This document shows positions 1-9,903 of a DNA stretch of 64,000 nt, piece after piece. Origin of the DNA: Flavobacteriales bacterium (GTDB taxonomy: Bacteria > Bacteroidota > Bacteroidia > Flavobacteriales_F > PHOS-HE28); assembly GCA_016713865.1 (NCBI GenBank), contig JADJOG010000045.1:41272-105271 (forward strand), written 5' to 3'. A model generated the notes under the pieces. That model saw nothing but the letters and a program-made list of their open reading frames with translations. It was not told where the DNA came from and did no database searches. Numbering within the stretch: position 1 is the stretch's first letter; every line of letters starts with the position of its first letter. The position numbers and the translations under genes were made by a program.

Positions 1-802
1 CTGGCAAGTTCCCGCGCATCCTAGAGGACGAAGTGGTGGGCAAGCAGGCCACGCAGCTCTATGCCGATGCGCAGAAAATGTTGGACCGCATCGTGAAGGA
101 GCAGTGGATCCAGGCGCATGGCGTCGCAGGCATCTGGCCGGCGAACACCATCGACCACGACGACATCGCGCTGTACGGTGATCCCGCCCGCACCAAGGTG
201 GTCGGTCGCGTGCACTCACTCCGCCAACAGAGCAAGAAGGCGCCCGGCGTTCCGTACATCGCCCTGGCCGATTTCATCGCCCCGGCCGGCACGCCCGACT
301 TCCTGGGCGGCTTCGCAGTGAGCGCGGGCCACGGCGTCGACGAACGCGTGAAGCGCTTCGAGGCGGCGCACGACGACTATAGTGCGATCCTGCTGAAGGC
401 CCTCGCCGATCGACTTGCTGAAGCCTTCGCCGAGAAGCTGCACGAAGTGGTACGTGAAGAGTTATGGGGCTACGAGACATCGCCCTTCACCAACGAGCAG
501 CTCATCAAGGAGGAGTACCAGGGCATCCGTCCGGCGCCGGGCTACCCCGCCTGCCCCGACCACACGGAGAAACCGGAACTCTTCCGCTTGCTCGATGCCA
601 CCAAGCACACCGGCATCACACTCACTGAGGGCCTCGCCATGAGTCCCGCCGCTGCGGTGAGCGGCTGGTACTTCGCGCACCCAAAGAGCAAGTACTTCGG
701 CGTGGGCCGTGGGCCAGGACCAGGCGGGAAGACCTGGCGCGACGCAAGGGCGAGAGCATGGAGTGGATGGAGCGCTGGTTAGGGAGTAACCTGGCCTACT
801 GA
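1..802 (+). CDS. metH: Cobalamin-dependent methionine synthase, C-terminal part (frameshifted)
   Basis: This is the 3' end of methionine synthase, which methylates homocysteine using methyl-cobalamin and 5-methyltetrahydrofolate. The visible part is the S-adenosylmethionine-binding reactivation domain. The frame is open from the window edge and begins GKFPRILED, as expected just upstream of that domain. The diagnostic motif RPAPGYPACPDHTEK lies near position 525-570. The frame holding this motif runs off into GPGPGG near 705-725, while another frame gives the typical MetH ending ARRKGESMEWMERWL and stops at 802. A small indel around 700-725 therefore breaks the gene or is a sequence error. 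The cobalamin- and homocysteine-binding domains lie outside the window. Confidence 0.93.
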
Positions 803-834
803 ACCCCAATAGCCCTTTCCCGTATGAACGGGCC

Positions 835-2076
835 GTGAAATTGGCCCGCATTCTCTTCTTGCTGGTCGTTGCTGCTAGTGCGTTGCCCGCGCTGGCGCAG
901 CGCACCGCCGCTCCGCTCACGCAGGAGAACGGCGATTGCATGGGCGCCATCTTCATCGCCGATTCGGTCTTACACCAGCCGCAGGCCGTGCGCGGTTTCG
1001 GCAACAAGCTCGAGATCAAGGAGAACCCCAGCGACCACACCCAGTGGTTCGAGCGCGAGCATCACAGCACCTGGTACAAGTTCCGCAGCCCCGCCACCAC
1101 CACGCTCAGCTTCAGCATCATCCCCGACAACATCGAGGACGACATCGACTTCCTAGTTTTCGAGGGCGCCATACCCGGCATCTGCGACAAGATTATGGGC
1201 AAGCAGGTGCAGCCCATCCGCAGCAACATCTCGCGCAACGACAAGAGCAACCGCTCCATCTGCGGCTTGCGCAAGGATGCCCCCGACAACTATGTGCGCA
1301 GCGGTGTGGGCAGCAGCTTCAGCCGCGCCATAGAGGTGAAGCAAGGCGACCTCTTCTATATCGCGATCGATTACCAAGACCGTCCAATCGCTGGTTACAC
1401 GATCAAGTTCCACTACGACCCTCCGCCACCGCCGCCCGAGCCGGAGCCCGAGGAGGACAAGAAGAAGAAACAACAACTGCTGATCACCGTGGTGGATGGC
1501 AAGACCGGCAAACCCGTGGATGCCAACCTCACCATCGATGGCATGCGCTTCAACGAAGTGGTGGAGGCCAAGGGCAAGAGCAGCTACCAGTTCGAGATGG
1601 ACATGTACCGCAACCTGAAGATCGGCTGCGTGCGCCAAGGCTATATGTTCCAGACCGTGCGCGTGAAGGGCAGCACCGAGCCAGAAGTGAAGGTTGAGGT
1701 GAGGTTGAACCCAGTAGGCGCGGGCGAGCGCGTGGTGCTCGATGATATCCGCTTCGTGGGCAATGAGGACAAGGTGATGCGCCAGAGCGAGGCCAGCTTG
1801 CTGCTCCTATTGCGCTTCCTGCAACTCAATCCCAAGGTGCGCATCGAGATCGAGGGCCACGTGAACGGCCCCACCTTCAAGAACAAGAAGGAGTTCATCG
1901 ACCTGAGCACATCGCGATCAAAGACCGTTTATGACTTCCTCGTGGTGAACGACGTGGAGCCGAACCGCCTATCCTACGTGGGCCTCGGTAACTCCCAGAT
2001 GCTCTATCCCAGCCCGAAAAACAAGGAAGAGAGCGAGGCCAACCGCCGCGTAGAGATCAAGGTGCTGGGTAATTAG
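835..2076 (+). CDS. OmpA family outer-membrane protein
   Basis: This 413-residue exported protein is predicted to anchor the outer membrane to peptidoglycan. It starts at GTG (835), because the nearby ATG at 824 is in another frame and hits a stop at once. A signal peptide ends near LPALAQ (residue 22). Residues 25-190 form a Bacteroidetes-type beta-rich N-terminal domain (TWYKFRSP, DIDFLVFEG). A proline/acidic linker (PPPPPPEPEPEED) is followed by a CarboxypepD-like segment around residues 220-290. The C-terminal 110 residues are an OmpA-like domain (RIEIEGHVNG, SRSKTVYDFL, EANRRVEIKVL). The gene lies alone between metH and the TolC-type gene. Its exact partner is unknown. Confidence 0.85.
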   Translation: MKLARILFLLVVAASALPALAQRTAAPLTQENGDCMGAIFIADSVLHQPQAVRGFGNKLEIKENPSDHTQWFEREHHSTWYKFRSPATTTLSFSIIPDNIEDDIDFLVFEGAIPGICDKIMGKQVQPIRSNISRNDKSNRSICGLRKDAPDNYVRSGVGSSFSRAIEVKQGDLFYIAIDYQDRPIAGYTIKFHYDPPPPPPEPEPEEDKKKKQQLLITVVDGKTGKPVDANLTIDGMRFNEVVEAKGKSSYQFEMDMYRNLKIGCVRQGYMFQTVRVKGSTEPEVKVEVRLNPVGAGERVVLDDIRFVGNEDKVMRQSEASLLLLLRFLQLNPKVRIEIEGHVNGPTFKNKKEFIDLSTSRSKTVYDFLVVNDVEPNRLSYVGLGNSQMLYPSPKNKEESEANRRVEIKVLGN

Positions 2077-2242
2077 CGCTGGCGCAGTTGAGCCTTTTGC
2101 ATTTTTAATTCTTCTCCGAAGTTTCCTTCCCATCCCTCACCATCCGTTCGCCCTTCCCGCCGCTCATCACAGCCCTCCTCCCAGGCTGAGGCTCCCCGGT
2201 ACTTTTGGTCCGTTCCCGCATTCCCAGCGGGAGAACCGGAAC

Positions 2243-3660
2243 ATGAGAGCCTTCTTTTCCTCGCGGCCTTGCTTTGCGGAGCCACCGCCTTCGCCCAGCA
2301 AGCCTGGACCCTTGAGCAATGCGTGAAGCGCGCCGAGGAGCGCAGCTTGGCGGTGCTCAATGCCCAGCTCGATGCCGACCTGGCCGACAAGACCAAGGAC
2401 CAAGGCTATTGGGCTTTGGCCCCCGACCTGAACGGCGGCGCCACGCACGGTTACAACTACGGCCGTGTGATCGATCGCTTCACCAACACCTTCGCGAACG
2501 ACCGGGTGCAGACGAACAACTTCTACCTGAGCAGCACGCTGAGCTTGTTCGAGGGCTTCCGCAAGCAAGGGGTGATCAAGCGGAACGAGGTTGATGCGAA
2601 GGCCGCGCGTTTGGGCATTGAAGCTGCCCGCAATCAAGCGCGGCTCGAAACGGTGCAAGCCTTCCTCGATGTGGTGGCGCTGCGCGAACGCAAGGCCGCC
2701 GCTGAAGCACAAGCGGCAAGCACGCGCGAACAGATCGCGCGCACCGATGCTTTGGTTGAGGCGGGCCGTGTGGCGCGCGCCGATCTGCTCGCGATTGAAT
2801 CGCAATTGGCACAAGAGGAATTCACCATCGTGGATCTCGGCAACCAAGCCGATCAGCGCATGCTCGCTTTGGGCCGCGCACTTCAATTGGAGCCGCAAGA
2901 GATGCTCAGCTTCAACATCCAAGCACCTGCCATCAGCGGGCTGCGCATCACGGAACCGACGGTCGATCCAAGTGAAGTGCTCGGGAACGTGCTGCGCACC
3001 AATCCCAGTTTCGCGCAGGCAGAGACGCAGGTGGAAAGCGCCGAGAAAGGTATTGGGATCGCACGGGCGGGCAGTTTGCCCACGCTCGGCGTGAACGGCT
3101 CTCTCGGAACTGGATATAGCGGTCGCAACTTCCAGCAAGTGGGAGAGCCCATCCTCGGCAATCCGGTGGTCATCGGCAGTACGCTCGGTGGAGATCTGGT
3201 GTACGCGCCGACCTTCGATGTGAACACCGAGCTCACACCGTTCGGCACCCAACTGGATCAGAACCTGAACCAGAGCATTCTCTTCCAACTCAACGTGCCG
3301 CTCTTCAATCAGAAGCAGAACCGCTTGGCCATCGACCGTGCGCGGGTGCAGCACGAGCGCGCGCGCAATAGCCTCACCGCTGTTCGCAATGACTTGCAGC
3401 GCAATGTGCTCGACGCCATTGTGGCGCAGCGCTCGGCCTACAAGCAGTTCCTGGCCGCGCAAAAGGCCGTGGATGCCGCAACACTCAACGAGGCCTACGC
3501 CACCGAGCGCTTCACGCAGGGCGTGATCACCAGCATGGAGCTGGCCACCGTGAAGGCCACCGTGAACCGCTCACAGGCAGACCAGATCGCCGCCAAGTAC
3601 CAGTACCTGATGGCGCAGAAGTACCTCGAGATCCTGCAAGGGATACCCGTTTCTTTGTAA
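2243..3660 (+). CDS. TolC family outer-membrane efflux protein (frame break in signal peptide)
   Basis: This is a TolC-like outer-membrane channel of the kind used by RND efflux or type I export systems, about 470 residues long. The mature part begins QQAWTLEQCVKRAEERSL and contains the two long coiled-coil repeats of the family, ending QKYLEILQGIPVSL. The frame open at 2269 has no good start codon. An ATG at 2243 in the next frame becomes a normal signal peptide (MRAFFFLAALLCGATAFAQ) if one T is added to the four-T run at 2255-2258. I therefore take 2243 as the start with a one-base deletion. No membrane-fusion or inner-membrane pump gene is adjacent. Confidence 0.85.
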
Positions 3661-3662
3661 GC

Positions 3663-4334
3663 GTGCCGCTGATCCTCTGCATCGAGACCGCCACCAAGCT
3701 CTGCTCCGTTGCGCTTGGTCGCAACGGCGTGCTGCTCGCGGAACGCGACCTCGAAAGCGAGAAGCACATCCATGCGGAGAAGGTGAATGTCTTCATCGAC
3801 GAGGTGCTGCGCGAAGCGGGTATCGCCATGAATGAACTGAATGCGGTCGCCGTGGGCATCGGCCCGGGCAGCTACACGGGGCTGCGCATCGGGCTCAGCG
3901 CTGCGAAGGGCCTTTGCTTCGCCCTACGCATCCCCATCATCGGCATTGGCACCTTGGAAACGCTGGTGAGCGCGAGTGGCATCCGTGATGGTGTGCTCTT
4001 CCCTATGATCGATGCGCGGCGCATGGAGGTGTTCACGCAGCGCTACGCGGAAGGCATGGCAGGAGAAGAGCACCCGCTTGTGCTCGATGAGGCATGGGCG
4101 CAACAGGTCGGCGCATGTTCGGTCTTCGGCGATGGCGCCGACAAGGCTGAAGCGCTATGGATGAAGCACGTTGGCATCACGCATCTGCGCGATATCCGTC
4201 CGCATGCGCGCGCCATGGTTGCTTTGGCAGAGCAGCGATTGCTCGAAGGCCTGATCGATGACCTGGCCTACTTGGTGCCGCGCTATGGCAAGGAAGCCAA
4301 GGTGACGCAACCGAAGAAGGCGCAACGACCTTGA
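3663..4334 (+). CDS. tsaB: tRNA threonylcarbamoyladenosine biosynthesis protein TsaB
   Basis: TsaB is the inactive TsaD homologue that scaffolds the complex forming threonylcarbamoyl-adenosine at position 37 of ANN-decoding tRNAs in the cytoplasm. The 223-residue length is normal for the family. The N-terminus LILCIETATKLCSVAL and the ASKHA-type glycine motif VGIGPGSYTGLRIGL (residues 63-77) are diagnostic, followed by AAKGLCFAL and IGTLETL. The start is GTG at 3663, two bases after the TolC-type stop, so the two are probably co-transcribed. TsaD, TsaE and TsaC are not in the window. Confidence 0.95.
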   Translation: MPLILCIETATKLCSVALGRNGVLLAERDLESEKHIHAEKVNVFIDEVLREAGIAMNELNAVAVGIGPGSYTGLRIGLSAAKGLCFALRIPIIGIGTLETLVSASGIRDGVLFPMIDARRMEVFTQRYAEGMAGEEHPLVLDEAWAQQVGACSVFGDGADKAEALWMKHVGITHLRDIRPHARAMVALAEQRLLEGLIDDLAYLVPRYGKEAKVTQPKKAQRP

Positions 4335-4340
4335 ATGTCC

Positions 4341-5249
4341 TCACCGCCGCGTGGCTGTGAGCTTCAGCACGTGGATGTTGCCCGTCGCGAGGTCCTTCCG
4401 CAAGCGCGCCTTGGGCAGCATGGTAGCTTCTTCATACACGTATTCGTCGCGGCTCACCTGTTTATCACCGAGCCAATACTCGCCAGCGATCACATTGCCA
4501 GCCGAATCATACTGCCAGCGATGGTGGGTGATCCGCGATTGCGCCAGATCAGGCTGCTCCGTGCGTTCCGCGAGGCGCCCATTTTCATCGTAGCTGAAGT
4601 CGATGCGGCCACGGCGACGGCTCACGAGGTATTCATCCTCGATGCGGAGCAAGTAGCCCTGCCTGTTGCTGATGAATACCTGATTCCGGTACGGCAGTTC
4701 GAGGTTGTTCAGGAACGACTTGCGCAAGGTGGTGTCGTTCAGCTGCGTGTAGCGGTAGCGCTCTGCGCTGATCTCGATGGTGGCGCCGGGAACCAGCTCA
4801 TACCGGTTGGTTCCGCGGTTCTCGATGCGCTGGTACACCTCCCTCGTCACACGTCCGTGCTCATCGTGCTCCATGGCGAAGGCGAAATGCCCGCCGAGGT
4901 CGTTGCGCAAGCGGCGCATGGTGCGGCCCTGCGCATCGCGCTCGTAGGTCACGCTCGCCGTGTCGCGGCCGGTACCGGGCTGGCCATACGAGGTATTGCT
5001 GTACACCATGCGGCCATCGGCATCGAAGCGGAAGAGCAAGCGGTCGCGCTCGTTGCGCATGGGCTCGCCGTCACGCTTGACCATGCGCTCGCCCACGAAG
5101 CCGGCGATGCCGTTGCGCGCGATGAAGCGCTCATTGAACACCGGCACATCGGGATCATCCGTGCTGGGCAGAAGCAGCAAGGCCTGGCTCCTCGCGCTGG
5201 AAGCGAAGGCGAATGGAAGGAAGAGGAAGACGGAACGGGAGAGTCTCAT
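4341..5249 (-). CDS. Secreted protein with YD/RHS-like strands
   Basis: This 302-residue protein of unknown function has a signal peptide (MRLSRSVFLFLPFAFASSARS). The body has irregular beta-strand repeats of the YD/RHS kind, for example LLFRFDADGRMVY, YERDAQGRTMRRL, FSYDENGRLAERTEQ and WQYDSAGNVIAGEY. There is no RHS core hyperconserved region and no toxin tip, so it is not a polymorphic toxin. Its start overlaps the stop of the upstream DUF255 gene by four bases (5246-5249), so the two are probably one transcript. A periplasmic or surface location is inferred from the signal peptide. Confidence 0.75.
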   Translation of the reverse strand: MRLSRSVFLFLPFAFASSARSQALLLLPSTDDPDVPVFNERFIARNGIAGFVGERMVKRDGEPMRNERDRLLFRFDADGRMVYSNTSYGQPGTGRDTASVTYERDAQGRTMRRLRNDLGGHFAFAMEHDEHGRVTREVYQRIENRGTNRYELVPGATIEISAERYRYTQLNDTTLRKSFLNNLELPYRNQVFISNRQGYLLRIEDEYLVSRRRGRIDFSYDENGRLAERTEQPDLAQSRITHHRWQYDSAGNVIAGEYWLGDKQVSRDEYVYEEATMLPKARLRKDLATGNIHVLKLTATRR

Positions 5250-7270
5250 CGCAATTGGGAGAGCGCTTCCTGCACGGTGGGCACCGGGAGATGGCAGCTC
5301 TTCTCAACGCAGACAAAGATCATGCTCCCTGGCAGCGATTTCTCCCGCAGCAGCGGCAGTTGCGAACGATTCAATGTGCCCACGAACAGCCGATTTGCGA
5401 TGTGGTGCGGTGCGAATTCTTGCCGCAGTCGCAGGGCCTCGGGGCCGGTGATGGCGATCTCATGCAGCGGCCAAGCCATCGCCTGCGCGAGCTGGCCCCA
5501 ATTGCTGAAGGCCATGGGCGCCGTGGCCAAGCGGGGCAGCATGCCCTCGAGCATGCGTTGCGCCATGTCCAGCAAGCGCGCATCGTCGTGCAGGGTGCCT
5601 AAGGCGAAGAGCCCGCGCGCCATGGCGGAGTTCGATGCGGGAATCACATTGTCCTCCAGCTCCATGGGCCGTGCGATCAGTGGCGCATCCAGATCGCTGG
5701 TGAAGTGGAAGAAGCCGGTACGCTCGTCGCGGAAGTGCCGGATGGCGTGCTCGGCGAGTGCGAGCGCCTCGTTGAGCCATCGTTCGTTGAAAGTGACACC
5801 GTAGAGCGCGGTCAGCGCCTCGATCATGAAGGCGTGATCCTCCAAGTAGCCGTTGATGCTCGCGCGGCCATCCTTCCAACTGTGCCACAAGCCGCCGTTG
5901 GCTTGCCGGCAACTGGCGAGCAGATGCTCCATGCAACGCTCGGCGGAAGCAAGCCAGCGTTCTTCGCCGAAGATCTCATACGCATCGCAGAGACCGGTGA
6001 TCATGAGTGCGTTCCAGCTCGTGAGGCATTTGTCGTCGAGGCCGGGACGCTCGCGTTCGTTGCGCGCTTGCAGCAGTCGTGAACGGATGGATGCGATCCG
6101 CTCGCCAAGCTCCGTCTCGCTGATGCCGAAGGCGCCGGCGAAGTCGGCATCGTGCATGCCGCGCCGCAGGATGTTGCGCCCATGCTCCCAAAGTGCCTGC
6201 CCGCCGATATCGTAGTAAGCTTTCGCGAGGTCGTAGTCTGCGCCAAGGGCATCCTGCAGCTCCGCTTCGGTCCACACGTAGAAGCGGCCCTCTTCACCCT
6301 CGGTGTCGGCGTCGAGCGCGCTGCAGAAGGCGCCTTCGGGCGTGGTCATCTCGCGGGCGATGAAATCGAGCGTGTGCTCCACCACCTCGCAGTAGAGCGG
6401 CTTCTTCAAGGCTTGGAATGCGGTGCTGTAAAGCGATACGAGCTGCGCATTGTCGTACAGCATCTTCTCGAAGTGCGGCACTTTCCAGAGCGCATCGGTG
6501 CTGTAACGCGCGAAGCCGCCGCCTACTTGATCGAAGATGCCGCCCAGCGCCATGCGGTCGAGGGTGAGTTCCACATGCTGCATCACGGCCTGGTCGCTCG
6601 TGAGCGCCGCGTGCCGCAACAGCATCTGGTAGTTGTTCGGCATCGGGAACTTGGGCACTTTGTCCGGGCCGCCATGCTGCTGATCGAATCGCGGCACCCA
6701 TTGCTCCACAATGCGCTCCACGGCGCGTTTCGCTTCGGCCAGTGGCGCCTGCTCTTCCGGCGCGATCATGGTGCTGGCCACGCCGCGCTGCAATTGCGTG
6801 GCCTGCCGCATCACGCGCTCGGGATCCTCAGCCCAGGTGCGGTGCAGGTCAACGAGCACGCGGCTCCACTGCGCCGGCGGGAAGTAGGTGCCGCCATAGA
6901 CGGGCCGGCCATCGGGCAGGGCGAAGCAGTTCAAGGGCCAGCCGCCGCGACCGGTCATCAGTTGCACGGCCGTCATATAGACGTGGTCCACATCGGGCCG
7001 CTCCTCGCGATCCACCTTCACGCATACATAGCGCTCGTTCATCAGCGCTGCGATAGCGTCATCCACGAAGCTCTCGCGTTCCATCACATGGCACCAATGG
7101 CAACTGCTGTAGCCGATGCTGATGAGCAGGAGCTTCTGCTCGTCGCGCGCCTTCGTGAAAGCCTCATCGCCCCACGGGAACCAATCCACCGGATTGTGCG
7201 CATGTTGGAGCAGGTATGGGCTGCTTTCCTTCGCGAGCCTGTTGGGCCGATTACTTTGTCCGTGCGCCAT
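5246..7270 (-). CDS. Thioredoxin domain-containing protein, DUF255/YyaL family
   Basis: This 674-residue protein belongs to the YyaL/spermatogenesis-associated-20 family: an N-terminal thioredoxin-like domain followed by an (alpha/alpha)6-barrel resembling N-acylglucosamine epimerases. The starting motif LAKESSPYLLQHAHNPVDW, the CHWC active-site-like motif (residues about 55-60) and GGWPLNCFALPDGRPVYGG are family hallmarks. I chose ATG at 7270 because the longer frame adds 15 residues that are not family-like. The molecular function of the family is not settled. The start codon overlaps that of the divergent membrane-protein gene. Confidence 0.92.
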   Translation of the reverse strand: MAHGQSNRPNRLAKESSPYLLQHAHNPVDWFPWGDEAFTKARDEQKLLLISIGYSSCHWCHVMERESFVDDAIAALMNERYVCVKVDREERPDVDHVYMTAVQLMTGRGGWPLNCFALPDGRPVYGGTYFPPAQWSRVLVDLHRTWAEDPERVMRQATQLQRGVASTMIAPEEQAPLAEAKRAVERIVEQWVPRFDQQHGGPDKVPKFPMPNNYQMLLRHAALTSDQAVMQHVELTLDRMALGGIFDQVGGGFARYSTDALWKVPHFEKMLYDNAQLVSLYSTAFQALKKPLYCEVVEHTLDFIAREMTTPEGAFCSALDADTEGEEGRFYVWTEAELQDALGADYDLAKAYYDIGGQALWEHGRNILRRGMHDADFAGAFGISETELGERIASIRSRLLQARNERERPGLDDKCLTSWNALMITGLCDAYEIFGEERWLASAERCMEHLLASCRQANGGLWHSWKDGRASINGYLEDHAFMIEALTALYGVTFNERWLNEALALAEHAIRHFRDERTGFFHFTSDLDAPLIARPMELEDNVIPASNSAMARGLFALGTLHDDARLLDMAQRMLEGMLPRLATAPMAFSNWGQLAQAMAWPLHEIAITGPEALRLRQEFAPHHIANRLFVGTLNRSQLPLLREKSLPGSMIFVCVEKSCHLPVPTVQEALSQLR

Positions 7271-7853
7271 GGATGCTTCAAAGAAAACCGCTCTCGGGTT
7301 GACCGTGCGTGCCAAAGCGCATCGGGATCAACCGCGCAACGTGGGATCGCACGTCCAGCCGCAGGTGCGCGACCGCCGCTGGCCGGGCACCCTCATGGCC
7401 ATCGGCGTTTTCGTTGGGCTGTTGAGCGCGCTCACCGTAGTGCCGTGGACGCTCATTGAGCACGGCCTGCTGCTGCGCTTCTTCATCGGCCTATGCTTCG
7501 TGGGCAATCTGCTGCCTTACGCGCGCTCCGGCCTGCGCATGGGCATGGAACGGCTCGAGTGGTTCCTGTTCAATCTGCTTGCGATCGGACCGTTGGTCAC
7601 CTGCTCGCTCTTATGGGCGAACTTCATCTTCCACGGACCGGTCGTCAGCGGCACGCATGCGGTTGTGACGATTGATGATCATGGCACCTACCTCACGTAC
7701 AATTTCAGCGATGATTATCTCGCGGAGCATTGGATGGCGCGCAGCAATTACCGTGACTGGCCCGATGCGCACGGTCGCCGCTTGAACGTGAGTACCGCCA
7801 CGGGCCTGCTCGGTTTCGAAGTTGTTGTGAAGAAGGTGCGCGCGACCGATTAA
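7269..7853 (+). CDS. Small integral membrane protein of unknown function
   Basis: This protein of about 194 residues is not recognised. Three hydrophobic helices are visible (TLMAIGVFVGLLSALTVV, LLLRFFIGLCFVGNLLPYA and FLFNLLAIGPLVTCSLLWA), followed by a C-terminal beta-rich domain with GTYLTYNFSDDYL. The ATG at 7269 overlaps the start codon of the divergent DUF255 gene by two bases. A downstream GTG at 7302 would relieve that overlap and cannot be excluded. There is no clear operon partner on this strand. Confidence 0.7.
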   Translation: MDASKKTALGLTVRAKAHRDQPRNVGSHVQPQVRDRRWPGTLMAIGVFVGLLSALTVVPWTLIEHGLLLRFFIGLCFVGNLLPYARSGLRMGMERLEWFLFNLLAIGPLVTCSLLWANFIFHGPVVSGTHAVVTIDDHGTYLTYNFSDDYLAEHWMARSNYRDWPDAHGRRLNVSTATGLLGFEVVVKKVRATD

Positions 7854-7865
7854 TGGCGAGCGCAA

Positions 7866-8324
7866 CTATTGGTCGTTGAAGTCGATCACTTGCTCCAGCT
7901 CGAAGGGGAATCGCTTCTTGAGGGCGCCGTTGCGGCCGGCAATCGTGCCCTTGGCGCCCACTTTCACTTTCCCGCTCAGCGCGCTGGTGATCAGCATGAT
8001 CATAACCGGTCCACCTTGCAGGTCGGCGTGCAGGTAAACGGGATAGACCTGCGCCTGCTTTCGCTCGAGCACCAAGGCTGAATCGAGCACGCCCTTGCCG
8101 ATGAACTTGTCGTTGAGGAAGAGGTCCACGTCAGGTTCTGCCACTTCGATCCGGAAGCCGTTCGGATTATCGATCCGTGCATCCACCCGAATGGCTACTG
8201 CCTTTTGGGTCAGGCTGATCAGCTCAACGTTGGTGATGTCGGTGAGCTCCACTTCCTTGAACGGCGAGCATGCTGCGAACGTGAGCGCGAGCAATGCGAT
8301 CGATGCTTGCTTCTTCATGCGCAT
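7866..8324 (-). CDS. LEA type 2 family lipoprotein
   Basis: This 152-residue lipoprotein has a signal peptide ending in a lipobox (LALTFAAC, lipidated Cys at about residue 19). The body matches the WHy/LEA14 beta-sandwich: VAIRVDARIDNPNGFRIEV, VDLFLNDKFIGKG and a final FPFELEQVI. Such domains are linked to desiccation stress in plants, but in Bacteroidota the role is unknown. It may start at 8324 or two codons later at the second ATG (8318). It converges with the upstream membrane-protein gene. Confidence 0.85.
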   Translation of the reverse strand: MRMKKQASIALLALTFAACSPFKEVELTDITNVELISLTQKAVAIRVDARIDNPNGFRIEVAEPDVDLFLNDKFIGKGVLDSALVLERKQAQVYPVYLHADLQGGPVMIMLITSALSGKVKVGAKGTIAGRNGALKKRFPFELEQVIDFNDQ

Positions 8325-8411
8325 GGCTTTGCCATTTCAGTGCCAACTCCCTGATCCAAGTTCGTAGTTGGCACGATGCAGTAAGCTTGTAATCCGCTTA
8401 CTGCCAACTGA

Positions 8412-9785
8412 TTATCGCCTCCCGGTCGCAGCGAAATGCTGGAAGAAGCGAGGGATGGTGCGGATGCCTTGGAAGTAGTTGAATACGCCGTACTTCTCGT
8501 TGGGGCTGTGGATGTTGTCGCTGTCCAAGCCGAAGCCGAACAGAACGGTCTTGAGCCCCAGTTCAGCTTCGAAGAGCGCAACTATGGGGATGCTGCCGCC
8601 GCCGCGAGTGGGGATGGGCTTCTTGCAGAAGGTCTCCTCCATGGCTTTGCTCGCCGCGAGGTAAGCAGGGCTGTCAATCGGTGTAACGGCCGCTTCGCCA
8701 CCATGGTGCGGGCGCACTTCCACTTTCACGCCCGGAGGCGCGATTTTCTCGAAGTGATTCTTGAAGAGCTTGGTGATGGCGTCGCTCTTCTGGTTGGGCA
8801 CCAGGCGCATGCTGAGCTTCGCGAAGGCCTTCGAGGGAAGCACGGTCTTGGCGCCCTCGCCGATGTATCCGGCCCAGATGCCGTTCACATCGAGGGTCGG
8901 GCGGATGCTGCTGCGCTCCTCGCTGGTGTAGCCCTTCTCGCCGCGCACAGCTTCGATGTTGAGGTCTTTCTTGTACTCCTCTTCGTTGAATGGCGCCTCG
9001 GCCAAAGCCTTGCGTTCAGCAGCACTCAACTCTTGAACCGCATCATAGAAGCCTGGGATGGTGATGCGGCGGTCGGCGTCGTGCAGGCTGGCGATCATTT
9101 CGCAGAGCGCGTTGATCGGGTTGGCCACGGCGCCGCCATAAACGCCGCTGTGCAGGTCGCGGTTGGGACCGGTCACTTCCACCTCCACGTAACTGAGCCC
9201 GCGCAGGCCGGTGTTGATGCTCGGGCAATCGTTGGCGATCATGGCCGTGTCGCTGATCAGCACCACATCGGCTTTTAAACGATCCTTGTTGGCTGCCACG
9301 AAGAGGCCGAGATTGTCGCTTCCCACTTCCTCTTCGCCCTCGATCATCACCTTCACATTGCAGGGCAGACCGCCACTCTTCATCATGGCCTCGATGGCCT
9401 TCACGTGCATGTAGAACTGGCCTTTGTCGTCGGCGCTGCCGCGAGCGTAAATGAGGTCATCCTTGATCACCGGGTCGAAGGGGCCGCTATGCCAGAGCTC
9501 GAGCGGGTCGGGCGGCTGCACATCGTAATGGCCATAGACCAGCACGGTGGGCTTGGCGGGGTCCACAATCTTCTCGCCGTACACGATCGGGTGGCCTTTG
9601 GTGGGGCACACTTCAACCTTCTCCAAGCCAGCCTCAACCATGCGCTGCTTCACGGCATCGGCGCAGCGTGCCACATCGCTTTTGTATTTGGGGTCGGCGC
9701 TCACGCTAGGGATGCGCAGCAGGTCGAGCAACTCGTTGAGGAAGCGGTCCTTATGGGCGTCGATGTAGGCGTCGGTGGCGTTCAC
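8412..9785 (-). CDS. M20/M28 family dipeptidase
   Basis: This is a cytoplasmic zinc-dependent dipeptidase of the M20 family (CNDP/PepV-like). With the GTG start at 9785 (VNATDAYIDAHKDRFLNEL) it is 457 residues, the normal length. A longer frame reaches 9941, but the extra residues are not family-like. Metal-site motifs are VLVYGHYDVQP (His and Asp), ARGSADDKGQFYMH (Asp) and IEGEEEVGSDNL (catalytic Glu pair). The C-terminal metal ligand lies in SDNIHSPNEKYG. The dimerisation lid is inserted in the middle, as usual. The gene stands alone and diverges from the decayed T9SS gene. Confidence 0.93.
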   Translation of the reverse strand: MNATDAYIDAHKDRFLNELLDLLRIPSVSADPKYKSDVARCADAVKQRMVEAGLEKVEVCPTKGHPIVYGEKIVDPAKPTVLVYGHYDVQPPDPLELWHSGPFDPVIKDDLIYARGSADDKGQFYMHVKAIEAMMKSGGLPCNVKVMIEGEEEVGSDNLGLFVAANKDRLKADVVLISDTAMIANDCPSINTGLRGLSYVEVEVTGPNRDLHSGVYGGAVANPINALCEMIASLHDADRRITIPGFYDAVQELSAAERKALAEAPFNEEEYKKDLNIEAVRGEKGYTSEERSSIRPTLDVNGIWAGYIGEGAKTVLPSKAFAKLSMRLVPNQKSDAITKLFKNHFEKIAPPGVKVEVRPHHGGEAAVTPIDSPAYLAASKAMEETFCKKPIPTRGGGSIPIVALFEAELGLKTVLFGFGLDSDNIHSPNEKYGVFNYFQGIRTIPRFFQHFAATGRR

Positions 9786-9903
9786 GAGCAGGTGGTTTTT
9801 ATAGCCGCCGAATATAGGTGCAGTGCGCTGGGCAACCTTGGATGGGGGGATGCGGTCTTCGATTGGCGCCGAAGACCTATTTTTCAACGCGTTTCGGCAC
9901 TCC

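Noticed and set aside
4341..5249. RHS-type polymorphic toxin
   Set aside because: YD-like strands are present but the protein is short and lacks the RHS core motif, a variable toxin tip and an immunity gene.
4335..5804. Open frame of 489 codons on the plus strand
   Set aside because: It is antisense to the YD-like gene and the end of the DUF255 gene, both of which have recognisable protein features.
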